From: an uncultured Acetatifactor sp.
GTDB taxonomy: Bacteria; Bacillota; Clostridia; Lachnospirales; Lachnospiraceae
DNA: 64,000 bases
NCBI GenBank assembly: GCA_934402375.1
Contig: CAKRUB010000007.1
Coordinates: forward strand, 1-64,000
Direction of reading: 5' to 3'
Position 1 is the stretch's first letter. Each line of letters begins with the position of its first letter. Both the position numbers and the translations under genes were made by a program. A model generated the notes under the pieces. The model searched no databases, was not told the DNA's origin, and worked only from the letters and a program-made list of their open reading frames with translations. This document shows positions 43,291-55,460 of this stretch, in pieces.

Positions 43291-43314
43291 GTCTGGTAAG
43301 GAGGAAGAGAAGAA

Positions 43315-43671
43315 ATGGCAAGAATCAAAGGCGGCTTAAATGCCAAGAAGAAGCACAATAGAGTATTAAAGCTTGCAAAGGGCTACAGGGGAGCAAGAAG
43401 CAAGCAATACAGAGTAGCAAAGCAGTCTGTTATGAGAGCTCTGACCAGCTCCTATGCAGGCAGAAAAGAGAGAAAGCGTCAGTTCAGACAGCTCTGGATT
43501 GCACGTATCAATGCGGCTGCAAGAATCAACGGACTTTCCTACAGCAAGTTTATGTATGGTCTGAAGCTTGCAGGAGTTGATATGAACAGAAAGATGCTGG
43601 CAGAGATGGCAGTCAATGATGCAGAAGGCTTCAAGACGCTTGCTGAGCTGGCTAAGTCCAAGGTTGCATAA
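43315..43671 (+). CDS. rplT: Ribosomal protein bL20
   Basis: 118 residues. [42 protein letters not shown] and [20 protein letters not shown] are diagnostic. It assembles early on 23S rRNA and in Bacillota represses this operon through the leader. Ribosome site GGAGGAAGAG. Confidence 0.97.
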   Translation: MARIKGGLNAKKKHNRVLKLAKGYRGARSKQYRVAKQSVMRALTSSYAGRKERKRQFRQLWIARINAAARINGLSYSKFMYGLKLAGVDMNRKMLAEMAVNDAEGFKTLAELAKSKVA

Positions 43672-43698
43672 ATGAATCAATTATAGATTCTTGTAAAG

Positions 43699-43756
43699 AA
43701 TACAGTTATGGCTGTGGCAGGAGGAATTTCTGGTCAGCCGCAACTGTATTTTTTAG
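43699..43756 (+). terminator. Terminator after rplT
   Basis: AATACAGTT...GGCTG (43699-43714) pairs with CAGCC..AACTGTATT (43735-43750) with two mismatched bases, followed by TTTTTT. Confidence 0.8.
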
Positions 43757-43785
43757 TGTGGTAAATGCCGGGAAGGAGAAAAGGA

Positions 43786-44571
43786 ATGCTGATTTTTTTT
43801 GATATTGACGGAACGCTTGTGGGCGAGGATGGAAGAACGATGCCGGAGAGCGCCAGAAGCGCCATACAGCAGGCAAGGGCAAACGGACATATCTGCATGA
43901 TAAATACCGGCAGGACGCTGGCTCTTGTCGGCGAGGAGATCACCGGGCAGACAGAATTTGACGGTCTGGCGCTCGGCTGTGGCACAATGGTGGTATATCA
44001 CGGAGAGACCTTGTTCCATAAGAGCTTTACGGTGGAGGAGAGCCGCCGCATTGTCGAGGGTCTGCGCAAATACCGGATTGATGCATGCCTCGAGGGCAGC
44101 GACAACAATTATCTTGAGGAAGAGGAAAAGATCATCACAGACACCTTCCGGGAATTCTTAAAGCGCTTTGACGGTTACGGTTATGACAATTTTGACGCTG
44201 GGCTTGGGCAGTTTGACAAGTTTTATGCCTATGTCGATGATGTGAAGAAGATGGATGCATTCCGGCAGGAGTTTGAAGGCTGGCTTGACTTTGTGGATCG
44301 AAAGGAAGGATATTTCGAGATCATGCCGAAGGGCTGTTCAAAGGCGAGTGCGATAGAACTTGTGGCGGAGAAGCTGGGCATTCCCGTGGAGGAGACGGTC
44401 GCGATTGGGGACAGCAGCAACGATATTCCGATGATTGAGCGCGCCCATATCGGAATTGCGATGGGAAACGCGACGGAGGATGTGAAGGAGATCGCCGATT
44501 TTGTCACGGATGCGGTGGAGCAGGACGGTATACTGAAGGCATTGAAGTGGCTGGGGGCAGTTGAGGCGTAG
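43786..44571 (+). CDS. Cof-type HAD-IIB hydrolase
   Basis: 261 residues from the ATG at 43786, behind GGAGAAAAGGA. HAD motifs: I FFDIDGTLV (nucleophile Asp), II INTGRT, III Lys in GCSKASAIEL, and IV AIGDSSNDIPMIERAHIGIAMGNA. The cap between motifs II and III is type IIB. Family members dephosphorylate sugar phosphates or similar small molecules. Monocistronic; the substrate is unknown. Confidence 0.92.
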   Translation: MLIFFDIDGTLVGEDGRTMPESARSAIQQARANGHICMINTGRTLALVGEEITGQTEFDGLALGCGTMVVYHGETLFHKSFTVEESRRIVEGLRKYRIDACLEGSDNNYLEEEEKIITDTFREFLKRFDGYGYDNFDAGLGQFDKFYAYVDDVKKMDAFRQEFEGWLDFVDRKEGYFEIMPKGCSKASAIELVAEKLGIPVEETVAIGDSSNDIPMIERAHIGIAMGNATEDVKEIADFVTDAVEQDGILKALKWLGAVEA

Positions 44572-44655
44572 AAGCGGTTATAAAAAGTTTTGTAAAGCAT
44601 AGAAAAAGTGCTGGCATTTTCACGGAATCTGTGCTATAATACATTTGTTCCGTAA

Positions 44656-44726
44656 GCAGATATAGTATATCGGTAGTACATCAGCTTCCCAAGCTGAGGA
44701 GGCGGGTTCGATTCCCGTTATCTGCT
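44656..44726 (+). tRNA. tRNA-Gly(CCC)
   Basis: Acceptor GCAGATA/TATCTGC; anticodon stem TCAGC/GCTGA with loop TTCCCAA (anticodon CCC); T arm GCGGGTTCGATTCCCGT. The discriminator is T and CCA is not encoded. A TGCTATAAT extended -10 lies just upstream (44632-44640). Confidence 0.94.
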
Positions 44727-44729
44727 CTC

Positions 44730-44773
44730 AAAGCCCAGAAAGTGCGTTAAATACGTGTTTTCTGGGCTTTCCT
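44730..44773 (+). terminator. Hairpin after tRNA-Gly(CCC)
   Basis: AAAGCCCAGAAA (44730-44741) pairs with TTTCTGGGCTTT (44759-44770). The T-run after it is short, so it is a weak terminator candidate. Confidence 0.55.
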
Positions 44774-44863
44774 GATGTCACGAGATGCTGCATGCTTCCG
44801 TGTTCCAGTGTAGTCTGTATAGCGTCTGCCGGACAGAAAGAAACAGAGAGGAGTATATCGGCA

Positions 44864-47275
44864 ATGGGATATATCAAAGTGCCGAGAGTATATGAAAAGC
44901 TGAAAAGTGCAGAGGAGCTTTTTGCGCCTGTTATTATGACGGCAGCGGGCGGCTGGGGAAAGACAGCGGCGGCAGAGTATTACTGCCGGAGGAAAAAGCC
45001 GCTCCTATTGCACTGTGAGAGTGGAAGCATTCGTGAAAAGCCAGTCTGGAAGGATTTTCGGGGAAGTGTGGTCATCGTGGAGGATATGCAATGGCTTTGG
45101 GAAGAGGAAGCGGTAGGCTGTCTGCGAGAGCTCCTGCATACTCCGGGTATTCAGGTACTCATGCTTACGAGAGGGGCAGTGCCGAAATATCTTGCGAGTG
45201 AGGAGATGGATCTTGGCTTTGTGAGGATACAGGAAAAGGACTTTGCTTTCGGGGAGAAGGAGGTGAAGGAATTTTTCAGAGGGCGCGGCATACAGCTCCA
45301 CCCGGAAGATGCGGCACTGATAACGGAGGCCTCACAGGGATATGTGCGTGCACTTCACTGCTATGCAGCAAGAATGGAGAATGGAAATAGATACTCGGAG
45401 GATATGAAGGCTGCAGTCTGGCAGGATATCTACCACTTATGGGACAGCTATTATGATAAGCAATACACAGCGGAATTTCGTCATTTTGCTCTGTGCGTAT
45501 GTCGGTATGATGAATTTACGCAGGAAATGGCAGAAGCACTTACTGGTGACGAAAGCGTTGGAAGAGTAATGGAATACTGCTACGAAGCCATGAGCCAGCT
45601 CCAGGTGAAAAGGGATGGCTATTATTCGATACGTCCGGAAATAAGGGGATATTACTGCTGGAAACAGAATCTCATATGGTCAAAGAAAGAGATAACAGAG
45701 AACTATTGCAGGGCGGCGGAGTATTTTAAGAGAAAGGGTAACATTCCGGATGCACTGAAGTATTATAAAAAAGCAGGAGAAATACAGTGCGTAAAGGAAT
45801 TATTAATCTATAATGCCAATACACATCCGGGGACAGGTCATTATGTGGAGACCAAGGATTACTATCTGGAATTTCCAAGAGAGGAGCTGAGAAAGCTGCC
45901 TGTGCTTATGGCGGGGATGAGTATGCTGTATGCTCTGCTTCTTAAGCCGGACGAATCCGAAAAGTGGTATCATGAGCTGGAACTTTTTAGTAAGGACAAA
46001 GGCAACAGCAGGGAGCAGCGGAGGGAAGCCAGATCACGGCTTGCTTATCTGGACATATCACTTCCTCACAGGGGGACAAAGGGCACGCTGCGCATGATGA
46101 AGAAGGTCTTTGCACTTATCCGGAAAGAGGATATGGTATTGCCGGAGCTTTGCGTGACAGGAAATCTGCCGTCCCTTATGAACGGCGGTCTGGATTTCTG
46201 CGAGTGGTCAAAGAATGACACTCAGATTGCCAGATTCATGGGAAAATCTGTGGAGGTCATTCTGGGGAGATACGGAAAAGGCCTTACAACCATTGCACTG
46301 GCAGAGAGCGGATTTGAAAAAGGGACAATGCCGGCATACGAGGTCCTGACAAGATGCGGAGATGGATTTGAAGCTGCGGCACATGAAGGAAGGATTGAAA
46401 TTTGCTTTGTGGCGGTAGGGATTCAGGTACGGCAGCATCTGATAGAGCGGCAATTAACGGCAGCAAGACGGATAGCGGAAGCTTTTAATGAGAAGGTGAG
46501 ACAGGAGAAGGCAGTACAGCTCCTGCCGAATCTGGAAGCCTTTGGGGTGTGGATATCCCTGTTCGGCGGCTCCAATGCAGATGCAGAGAACTATATAGAG
46601 ACCGTTCCGGATGCGAGGGTTTCCTTCTGTATTCTTGACAGATACCGGCAGATGGTAAAGCTGCGCTGCCTTATTTCAGAAAATCGCCTCGAGGAGGCTT
46701 TCGACCTTGCGGCCTTTCTGGAGGGATACTTTTTCTCGTACGAGAGACATTTTTACTGGATGGAGAATGAACTGCTAAAGGCGGTCGTTCTATATCGCAT
46801 GGGGGATGAACACTGGAAGGAATGCCTGAGAAGGGCTGTGAAAAAAGCATCAGAGTATCATTTCACAAGGCTTTTCGCGATTGAGGGGGCGTCAGTGCTT
46901 CCACTGCTTACGCAAATGAGGGAGAATGGGGAGCTTTCTGATATTGACGATGCGTATGCGGCAGAGATTTATAGGGAATGCTTCCGGGTGGCAGCGGGCT
47001 ATCCCGACTATATGCGATTTATCCCGAGGGAAACGATAGCTCTTACAAACCGTGAAATGCAGGTTTTATCGATGCTGTGTGGGGGGATGACTATGGATGA
47101 AATCTGCACAGAGCTTAAAATATCCTATGATGGACTGAAGAAGCACAACAGAAATATATATAAAAAACTTGCGGTAAAAGGAAGGGCTGAGGCAGAGAGA
47201 AAGGCGGCAAGGCTCGGTCTGGTTCACCGTGGGAGAATGGATGCAGCCGAGGGAACCGGTACACCGATGGAATGA
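44864..47275 (+). CDS. LAL-type (MalT-like) LuxR family regulator
   Basis: About 803 residues from the ATG at 44864 (GAGAGGAG upstream). The N-terminal ATPase has a Walker A AAGGWGKTAAAEYY and a Walker B-like VVIVEDMQWLW. The long middle is helical and TPR-like. The C-terminus is a LuxR helix-turn-helix: LTNREMQVLSMLCGGMTMDEICTEL and SYDGLKKHNRNIYKKLAVKG. Such proteins activate genes on binding a ligand and ATP. The following gene encodes a small lipoprotein. Target genes are not evident. Confidence 0.9.
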   Translation: MGYIKVPRVYEKLKSAEELFAPVIMTAAGGWGKTAAAEYYCRRKKPLLLHCESGSIREKPVWKDFRGSVVIVEDMQWLWEEEAVGCLRELLHTPGIQVLMLTRGAVPKYLASEEMDLGFVRIQEKDFAFGEKEVKEFFRGRGIQLHPEDAALITEASQGYVRALHCYAARMENGNRYSEDMKAAVWQDIYHLWDSYYDKQYTAEFRHFALCVCRYDEFTQEMAEALTGDESVGRVMEYCYEAMSQLQVKRDGYYSIRPEIRGYYCWKQNLIWSKKEITENYCRAAEYFKRKGNIPDALKYYKKAGEIQCVKELLIYNANTHPGTGHYVETKDYYLEFPREELRKLPVLMAGMSMLYALLLKPDESEKWYHELELFSKDKGNSREQRREARSRLAYLDISLPHRGTKGTLRMMKKVFALIRKEDMVLPELCVTGNLPSLMNGGLDFCEWSKNDTQIARFMGKSVEVILGRYGKGLTTIALAESGFEKGTMPAYEVLTRCGDGFEAAAHEGRIEICFVAVGIQVRQHLIERQLTAARRIAEAFNEKVRQEKAVQLLPNLEAFGVWISLFGGSNADAENYIETVPDARVSFCILDRYRQMVKLRCLISENRLEEAFDLAAFLEGYFFSYERHFYWMENELLKAVVLYRMGDEHWKECLRRAVKKASEYHFTRLFAIEGASVLPLLTQMRENGELSDIDDAYAAEIYRECFRVAAGYPDYMRFIPRETIALTNREMQVLSMLCGGMTMDEICTELKISYDGLKKHNRNIYKKLAVKGRAEAERKAARLGLVHRGRMDAAEGTGTPME

Positions 47276-47391
47276 AAAAGCAGGAAAAGTAGCCATAGGG
47301 GTACTATACTTTTTGAGAACAGATAGCTAGAATGGTCGATGGAGTTGAGCGTGCAAAGCGCGCAAGGATAATCACGAGGAGGAGAATTAAA

Positions 47392-47874
47392 ATGAAGAAG
47401 AAACTTTTGACAATGATGATTGTAGGTGTGATGGGAGCAGCAATGCTGGCAGGCTGCGGCGGATCCGAGGAGGCTGATGTTGCAGATGCATCTGTGCAGG
47501 AGGAAGTGCAGGATGAAGTGCAGGCAGATAATGACGAAGCAGCGGGCACTGAGGTAACCTTTGTAGATGGCTTTTATGCTGCTGATGGAAATGGCAGTGA
47601 CTTCATGATCGCATTCTACGAGGGAGCGGCAGGAGACATCGCTTATGTAAATGATGGAACAGGTGAGGTTTTTGCAGAGTACATAGTAGAAAATGCACAG
47701 TTAGACGACGGAACAGAATATCTGCTGGTAACGGTAGGAGCAATGCAGATGGGATATCTGGAGAATGGCGAGGATATCTATCTTATAACAGATGATGGAG
47801 AAATGTATGCGGCAGCACGTCTGACCGAAGAGGAAGCAGATGCAATTGCAGCAGCTGTTGCAAGCGCATCCTAA
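47392..47874 (+). CDS. Small acidic lipoprotein, function unknown
   Basis: 160 residues from the ATG at 47392, behind GAGGAGGAGAA. A lipoprotein signal ends AAMLAGCGG (Cys22), followed by an acidic, Val/Asp/Glu-rich linker (about 25-50). A compact domain follows (FVDGFYAADGNGSDFMIAFYE, YLLVTVGAMQMGYLENGEDI), then an Ala-rich end. I recognise no family. It is probably anchored outside the membrane. It lies just downstream of the LAL regulator. Confidence 0.8.
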   Translation: MKKKLLTMMIVGVMGAAMLAGCGGSEEADVADASVQEEVQDEVQADNDEAAGTEVTFVDGFYAADGNGSDFMIAFYEGAAGDIAYVNDGTGEVFAEYIVENAQLDDGTEYLLVTVGAMQMGYLENGEDIYLITDDGEMYAAARLTEEEADAIAAAVASAS

Positions 47875-47904
47875 GAGTTCCAGAAAAGAAACGAACACTT
47901 ATAA

Positions 47905-47946
47905 GAGGTGGATATTCCCGAAAAGGATATCCGCCTCATGTTTTTG
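47905..47946 (+). terminator. Terminator after the lipoprotein gene
   Basis: GAGGTGGATAT (47905-47915) and ATATCCGCCTC (47927-47937) pair with one G-T, followed by ATGTTTTTG. Confidence 0.85.
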
Positions 47947-48023
47947 AAAAGATTTATCCCCGTCTGCATATTTTACCGATGTCTGCCCATACTATACTCG
48001 AAGATATGAAAACGAGGTAAGGT

Positions 48024-49082
48024 ATGAAGCTGTCATTTCGTTGGTATGGAAAATCAGATAAGGTCACTCTGCAGGACATCAGGCAGATCCCCGGTATGCA
48101 TACGGTTGTCACGGCGGTGTATGATGTGCCGGTGGGAGAGGTCTGGAGCAGGGAGAGCATTGCGGAACTGAAGCAAGAGATTGAGGCTGCCGGATTGCAT
48201 TTTGAGGTCGTGGAGAGCATTCCCGTACATGAGGACATCAAGCTCGGGAAAGAGACCAGAGACTTTTATATCGGAAATTTCTGCCAGAATATCCGCCGTG
48301 TGGCGGAGGCTGGGGTGAAGTGTGTCTGTTATAACTTCATGCCAGTGTTTGACTGGACAAGAACCGAACTGGAGCACAGACTTCCGGACGGCTCCACAAC
48401 ACTTGTCTATTATCAGGAGCAGGTAGACCGTGTGAATCCCCTGCAAAATGACAATGATCTGACGCTGCCCGGCTGGGATGCCAGCTATTCAAGGGATGAG
48501 CTTAAGGGCGTGATCGCAGAATATCAGGCGATGACGGAAGAAAAATTGTGGGAGAATCTGCGCTATTTTCTTGAGAGGGTCATTCCTGTGGCGGTGGAAT
48601 GCGGAATCAATATGGCGATTCATGAGGATGATCCCTGTTGGAGCATCTTCGGTCTGCCGCGCATTATCACGGATGAAAAGAATCTGGACCGCTTTCTGAA
48701 GCTGGTGGATGTGCCCAACAACGGCATCACACTGTGCACCGGCTCGCTCGGCTGTTCCGGAAAGAATGATGTGGCGAAGATGGCGGCGAAGTATGCAGAG
48801 ATGGGAAGGATTCATTTTGCGCATATGAGAAATGTCGCTGTATTGCCTGACGGCAGAGGCTTTGAAGAACGGGCGCATCTCTCGGAATGCGGAACACTCG
48901 ACATGTATGCCATTGCAAAAGCACTCCATGATAACGGCTTTGAGGGTTATATCCGGCCGGATCACGGAAGAATGATCTGGGGCGAGACCGGCAGACCGGG
49001 GTACGGACTGTACGACCGGGCGCTTGGCGCAACCTATCTGAATGGTCTTTGGGAGGCTATTGAGAAAAATACTCAGAAATAA
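48024..49082 (+). CDS. uxuA: Mannonate dehydratase
   Basis: 352 residues. It dehydrates D-mannonate to 2-keto-3-deoxygluconate in glucuronate breakdown. [76 protein letters not shown] and [12 protein letters not shown] contain the family's metal-binding Cys and His residues. It stands alone; uxaC, uxuB and transporters are not nearby. Its product enters via kdgK and eda at 22.7-25 kb. Confidence 0.95.
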   Translation: MKLSFRWYGKSDKVTLQDIRQIPGMHTVVTAVYDVPVGEVWSRESIAELKQEIEAAGLHFEVVESIPVHEDIKLGKETRDFYIGNFCQNIRRVAEAGVKCVCYNFMPVFDWTRTELEHRLPDGSTTLVYYQEQVDRVNPLQNDNDLTLPGWDASYSRDELKGVIAEYQAMTEEKLWENLRYFLERVIPVAVECGINMAIHEDDPCWSIFGLPRIITDEKNLDRFLKLVDVPNNGITLCTGSLGCSGKNDVAKMAAKYAEMGRIHFAHMRNVAVLPDGRGFEERAHLSECGTLDMYAIAKALHDNGFEGYIRPDHGRMIWGETGRPGYGLYDRALGATYLNGLWEAIEKNTQK

Positions 49083-49098
49083 AAAATAAGTGTGATAC

Positions 49099-49126
49099 TT
49101 GACATTGGCAGAAAATACTATATACT
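49099..49126 (+). promoter_or_regulatory. Promoter of tRNA-Asn
   Basis: TTGACA (49099-49104), 16 bp, TATACT (49121-49126). Confidence 0.8.
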
Positions 49127-49143
49127 AGATTTTGTTGATACAT

Positions 49144-49215
49144 TCCTCGATAGCTCAATGGTAGAGCACTCGGCTGTTAACCGAGTTGTTGTAGGTTCGA
49201 GCCCTACTCGGGGAG
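49144..49215 (+). tRNA. tRNA-Asn(GTT)
   Basis: Acceptor TCCTCGA/TCGGGGA; D arm TAGCTCAATGGTAGAGCA; anticodon stem CTCGG/CCGAG with loop CTGTTAA (anticodon GTT); T arm GTAGGTTCGAGCCCTAC. The discriminator is G. Confidence 0.96.
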
Positions 49216-49219
49216 CTGT

Positions 49220-49243
49220 GGGAGTCGAAGGACTCCCCTTTTT
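49220..49243 (+). terminator. Terminator after tRNA-Asn
   Basis: GGGAGTC (49220-49226), GAAG tetraloop, GACTCCC (49231-49237), then CTTTTTG. Confidence 0.85.
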
Positions 49244-49250
49244 GTTTATA

Positions 49251-49321
49251 CGGGATTTGCGCCAAGGTGCACCTGACGCAGACCTGTTACGGAAACGGTG
49301 TGCACAGAAATGAGGATTGAG
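49251..49321 (+). repeat. Possible diverged copy C of the structured upstream element
   Basis: It ends just before the pepD ATG. Blocks line up with copies A and B: GGATTTGCGCC against GAGATTTGTGTC, CTGACGCAGA against TTGACACAAA, a central GGTGCACC palindrome against GTGCGCAC, and a shared GCACAGAAATGAGG-like end. One arm pair changes from T-A to C-G. The left AT-rich hairpin is not conserved. Confidence 0.45.
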
Positions 49322-50773
49322 ATGGGCGTATTATCAAATCTGGAGCCACAGAGCGTGTTCCATTATTTCGAGGAAATTACGAAAATACCGCACGGTTCGG
49401 GAAATGTGGAGCAGATCAGTGATTTCCTTGCAGCGTTTGCAGAGGAAAGAGGACTGTTCCATATACAGGATGCTTGGAAGAATGTCATTATTGTGAAGGA
49501 GGCAACACCGGGGTATGAGAAGGAGCCTGCGGTGATTCTTCAGGGGCACATGGATATGGTTGCCGTGAAGAAGCCTGACTGCGATATTGATATGAAGAGG
49601 GATGGGCTTCGTGTGGCAGTGGACGGCGACAAAATCTACGCAGAGGGAACCAGTCTCGGTGGAGATGACGGCATTGCGGTCGCTTATGCGCTCGCGCTTC
49701 TGGCTTCGGATTCCATCAGCCATCCGAAGCTGGAGGTAATTATTACGGTTGATGAAGAGGTCGGAATGGACGGCGCAAGAGAGATAGACCTTTCCATGCT
49801 GACAGGAAACCGTATGGTGAATCTTGATTCAGAGGATGAGGGAATCTTTCTGACCAGCTGTGCCGGAGGTGCGAGGGTGAAGTGTGATCTGAAGCTGGAG
49901 ACACAGAGGCTCGAAGGGCTTACCTACGAAGTTACTGTGGGCGGTCTGCTCGGCGGACATTCCGGTGGCGAAATTGATAAGGAGAGGGGAAATTCCAACT
50001 ATCTGTTCGGGCGTCTGTTAAGACGGCTGTGTGAGAAGATGCCAGTAGGGCTGGCAGAGCTTAAGGGAGGACTGGCGGACAACGCTATTCCGAGGGAGAC
50101 AGTCGGACTGCTGGTTATTGACAGGGGTGACAGTGAGAAATTCGCCTCGGTTCTGGATACGGTGGAAAAGGAAATTCAGTCGGAATTATCTTCCAAGGAT
50201 CCGGCTGTATTTATCAAGGCAACGGAAAAGGAGTCGGCAGCGGTTGAGTGTACAACGGCAGAAGGTACAAGGAAGGCGGCGAACTTCCTCAGTGCGGTTC
50301 CCAACGGCGTCCAGGCGATGAGTGCAGATATGCCGGGGCTGGTGGAAACATCCCTCAATCTCGGAATTTTGGAGTATGCAGACGGAGAACTGCGGGCAGA
50401 ATTTTCCGTGCGGAGCAGTGTCGAGAGCTCGAAGAATGCGCTGATTGGAAAGCTTTTTGCCCTGACTGAGCTGGCGGGCGGCAGTAATACCGTAACCGGC
50501 GACTATCCGGGGTGGAAGTTCAGAAAGGATTCACCGCTGCGCAAGAAGATGGTCAGACTGTATGAGGAGATGTACGGAAAGGCACCGAAGGTCGAGGCGA
50601 TCCACGCAGGACTGGAGTGCGGTATTCTGGGCAGCAAGATTTCTGATCTGGATTGTGTTTCCATGGGACCGGATATGCGGGACATTCATACCACGGAGGA
50701 GACTCTGAGCATTTCATCGACGAGAAGAGTGTGGGAGTACCTTGTGCGGCTGCTTGAGACAAAGGAAGCCTGA
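49322..50773 (+). CDS. pepD: Aminoacyl-histidine dipeptidase
   Basis: 483 residues from the ATG at 49322. It is an M20-family zinc peptidase splitting Xaa-His and other dipeptides. ITKIPHGSGNVEQISDFL, AVILQGHMDMV (metal His and Asp), GTSLGGDDGIAVAYAL, VIITVDEEVGMDGAREID, GGLLGGHSGGEIDKERGN and DMRDIHTTEETLSI are the PepD blocks, with all metal ligands visible. It is probably cytoplasmic and used in peptide nutrition. Confidence 0.95.
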   Translation: MGVLSNLEPQSVFHYFEEITKIPHGSGNVEQISDFLAAFAEERGLFHIQDAWKNVIIVKEATPGYEKEPAVILQGHMDMVAVKKPDCDIDMKRDGLRVAVDGDKIYAEGTSLGGDDGIAVAYALALLASDSISHPKLEVIITVDEEVGMDGAREIDLSMLTGNRMVNLDSEDEGIFLTSCAGGARVKCDLKLETQRLEGLTYEVTVGGLLGGHSGGEIDKERGNSNYLFGRLLRRLCEKMPVGLAELKGGLADNAIPRETVGLLVIDRGDSEKFASVLDTVEKEIQSELSSKDPAVFIKATEKESAAVECTTAEGTRKAANFLSAVPNGVQAMSADMPGLVETSLNLGILEYADGELRAEFSVRSSVESSKNALIGKLFALTELAGGSNTVTGDYPGWKFRKDSPLRKKMVRLYEEMYGKAPKVEAIHAGLECGILGSKISDLDCVSMGPDMRDIHTTEETLSISSTRRVWEYLVRLLETKEA

Positions 50774-50814
50774 TTAGGACAAAATAGCACATCCCGAGAC
50801 AGGAAAATTCCATT

Positions 50815-53968
<3,154 letters not shown>

Positions 53969-53996
53969 GGCTGCGCAGAAGAGAATGATAAAATAG

Positions 53997-54018
53997 TTGT
54001 AAAAATTTCTACAATTTT
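53997..54018 (+). terminator. Weak hairpin after lacZ
   Basis: TTGTA (53997-54001) and TACAA (54010-54014), followed by TTTTG. Short; a weak terminator candidate only. Confidence 0.3.
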
Positions 54019-54029
54019 GAAAAAAACAC

Positions 54030-54058
54030 TTGCTTTTTCTCCCCGAACACGATATAAT
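54030..54058 (+). promoter_or_regulatory. Promoter of tRNA-Pro
   Basis: TTGCTT (54030-54035), 17 bp, TATAAT (54053-54058). Confidence 0.8.
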
Positions 54059-54071
54059 CTTTATTGTGCTT

Positions 54072-54146
54072 CGGGGTGTGGCTCAGCTTGGTTAGAGCGC
54101 CATCTTAGGGAGGTGGAGGTCGCGAGTTCGAATCCCGCCACTCCGA
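54072..54146 (+). tRNA. tRNA-Pro(AGG)
   Basis: Acceptor CGGGGTG/CACTCCG with one G-T; D arm GGCTCAGCTTGGTTAGAGC; anticodon stem CCATC/GGTGG with loop TTAGGGA, so the anticodon is AGG; T arm GCGAGTTCGAATCCCGC. The discriminator is A. An A at position 34 would be read as inosine if deaminated by TadA. Confidence 0.9.
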
Positions 54147-54153
54147 CGAATAG

Positions 54154-54200
54154 AAAGTGCCAAGATTTCAGCTTTGCTGGAATTTTGGCACTTTTGTTTT
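54154..54200 (+). terminator. Terminator after tRNA-Pro
   Basis: AAAGTGCCAA (54154-54163) pairs with TTGGCACTTT (54185-54194), then TGTTTTTG. Confidence 0.8.
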
Positions 54201-54236
54201 TGGGATTTTTGAAACTGGAAATTTGTCCGATTCAAC

Positions 54237-54430
54237 ATTCCTGCCTAAGCTACAGTTCTTCCTTTCAGATAGGAAACGTTCCCTGATATCTCGCTGGGTT
54301 TCCTGCCTAGAATTTGTTTTCACCATTCCAGATAGGAAAAGTTGTTTATAAGAGCTCTATTTTTCCTACCTGAGCCGTATTTGCTTTTTTCAGGCCGGAA
54401 TTCAATTTTCCTGCCTCTGTGTACGGAAAT
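54237..54430. repeat. Array of about 62-bp degenerate hairpin repeats
   Basis: TTCCTGCCT or TTCCTACCT recurs with the core at 54240, 54302, 54365 and 54410. The first two units are each followed about 25 bases later by CAGATAGGAAA, which pairs back with it; the third has a diverged CAGGCCGGAA. Units start 62, 63 and 45 bases apart. This AT-rich stretch has no open frame, and I see nothing else in 54431-54592. Confidence 0.7.
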
Positions 54431-54592
54431 ATATAAATACACTGAGTTGTCAATGTATTCTGGTTACCTGACTTATAACTGATATGGTGGAAAAATTTTC
54501 GAGCATTTCACCCCTATGCTGATAGTAGATTTTTGGTGTTATTTCTGTTATATTTTAATTGTAAAAAATGCGGTGCTATTGGAGGGGGGCTT

Positions 54593-55357
54593 ATGGAAAG
54601 AATCAAAGACTTGAATCATTATCAAAAAGGCATCATTATTGTCATGATTATTATGGCGCTGATTTTTGCAGTGATTTATCCTAAGACAATTTCAAGGGTT
54701 GGCTATAGATACAATGATGTAATTCTTGCTCCAACACAGGAAAACGGAAATACAGTGTATTCCGGTAAAATCAAAGGGGAGCAGACACAGTTTATCGTAT
54801 CTGACGATAAAACAGTTATGCTGCAATACGGAGATAAAGCCTATGGTCCTTACACCGTGAAAGAGGACCCCACAGCTATCCCTAAAGATCAAGAATTGAA
54901 CGAACGAATGACAGGTGTTGAAATCTATAATGGCGAGAAGGTATTGTTCCGTGGCGGCGTATTGGATTTTGAGGATGACTATTTGTTTTATAATGAGGAT
55001 GGAACCTTAGAAACTATTGGATTTATCTATGTGACCGGCAGTGGAACTGAATGGGATGAAGAGGGCAATGTGGTTGATAAAATGGAGCCATCTGCATCCA
55101 CAATTTATGATCTGGTGAATGACCCTGAATTGACACATAAGGGCAGCGTGTTTGGCTGGCTTGGCGCTGTATTTATTTGTATTCTCAACGTCCTGTCCAT
55201 TTTATTCGCAGACGAGCTGTTCAGATGGAATCTGTTATTTCGGATACGCAATGTAGAAGATGCAGAGCCGTCCGGCTTGGAAATGGTAGGAAGATATTTA
55301 GGATGGACAGTTATGACAATTATGGCGTTTGTAATCTTTATTGTGGGACTACAGTAA
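54593..55357 (+). CDS. Uncharacterised membrane protein
   Basis: 254 residues from the ATG at 54593, behind GGAGGGGGG. One membrane helix at about 12-30 (GIIIVMIIMALIFAVIY) is followed by an extracytoplasmic domain of about 150 residues (VSDDKTVMLQYGDKAYGPYTV, FRGGVLDFEDDYLFYNEDG). Two more helices are near 190-210 and 235-253. I do not recognise the family. Base composition is more AT-rich than that of lacZ. It is monocistronic, with rlmD about 100 bases downstream. Confidence 0.75.
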   Translation: MERIKDLNHYQKGIIIVMIIMALIFAVIYPKTISRVGYRYNDVILAPTQENGNTVYSGKIKGEQTQFIVSDDKTVMLQYGDKAYGPYTVKEDPTAIPKDQELNERMTGVEIYNGEKVLFRGGVLDFEDDYLFYNEDGTLETIGFIYVTGSGTEWDEEGNVVDKMEPSASTIYDLVNDPELTHKGSVFGWLGAVFICILNVLSILFADELFRWNLLFRIRNVEDAEPSGLEMVGRYLGWTVMTIMAFVIFIVGLQ

Positions 55358-55460
55358 TATAGCATCCGGACGTAGAAACTCTATCGGTAAGTTTATGGGA
55401 GCAGAAATTGACTGCCCTAAGATAGAGATAAAATAAGTTTTTAAGAGAGGCAGATAGAAG

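Noticed and set aside
54237..54430. CRISPR array
   Set aside because: Repeats are degenerate, few, unevenly spaced, and the hairpin itself is the repeating unit; no cas gene is near.
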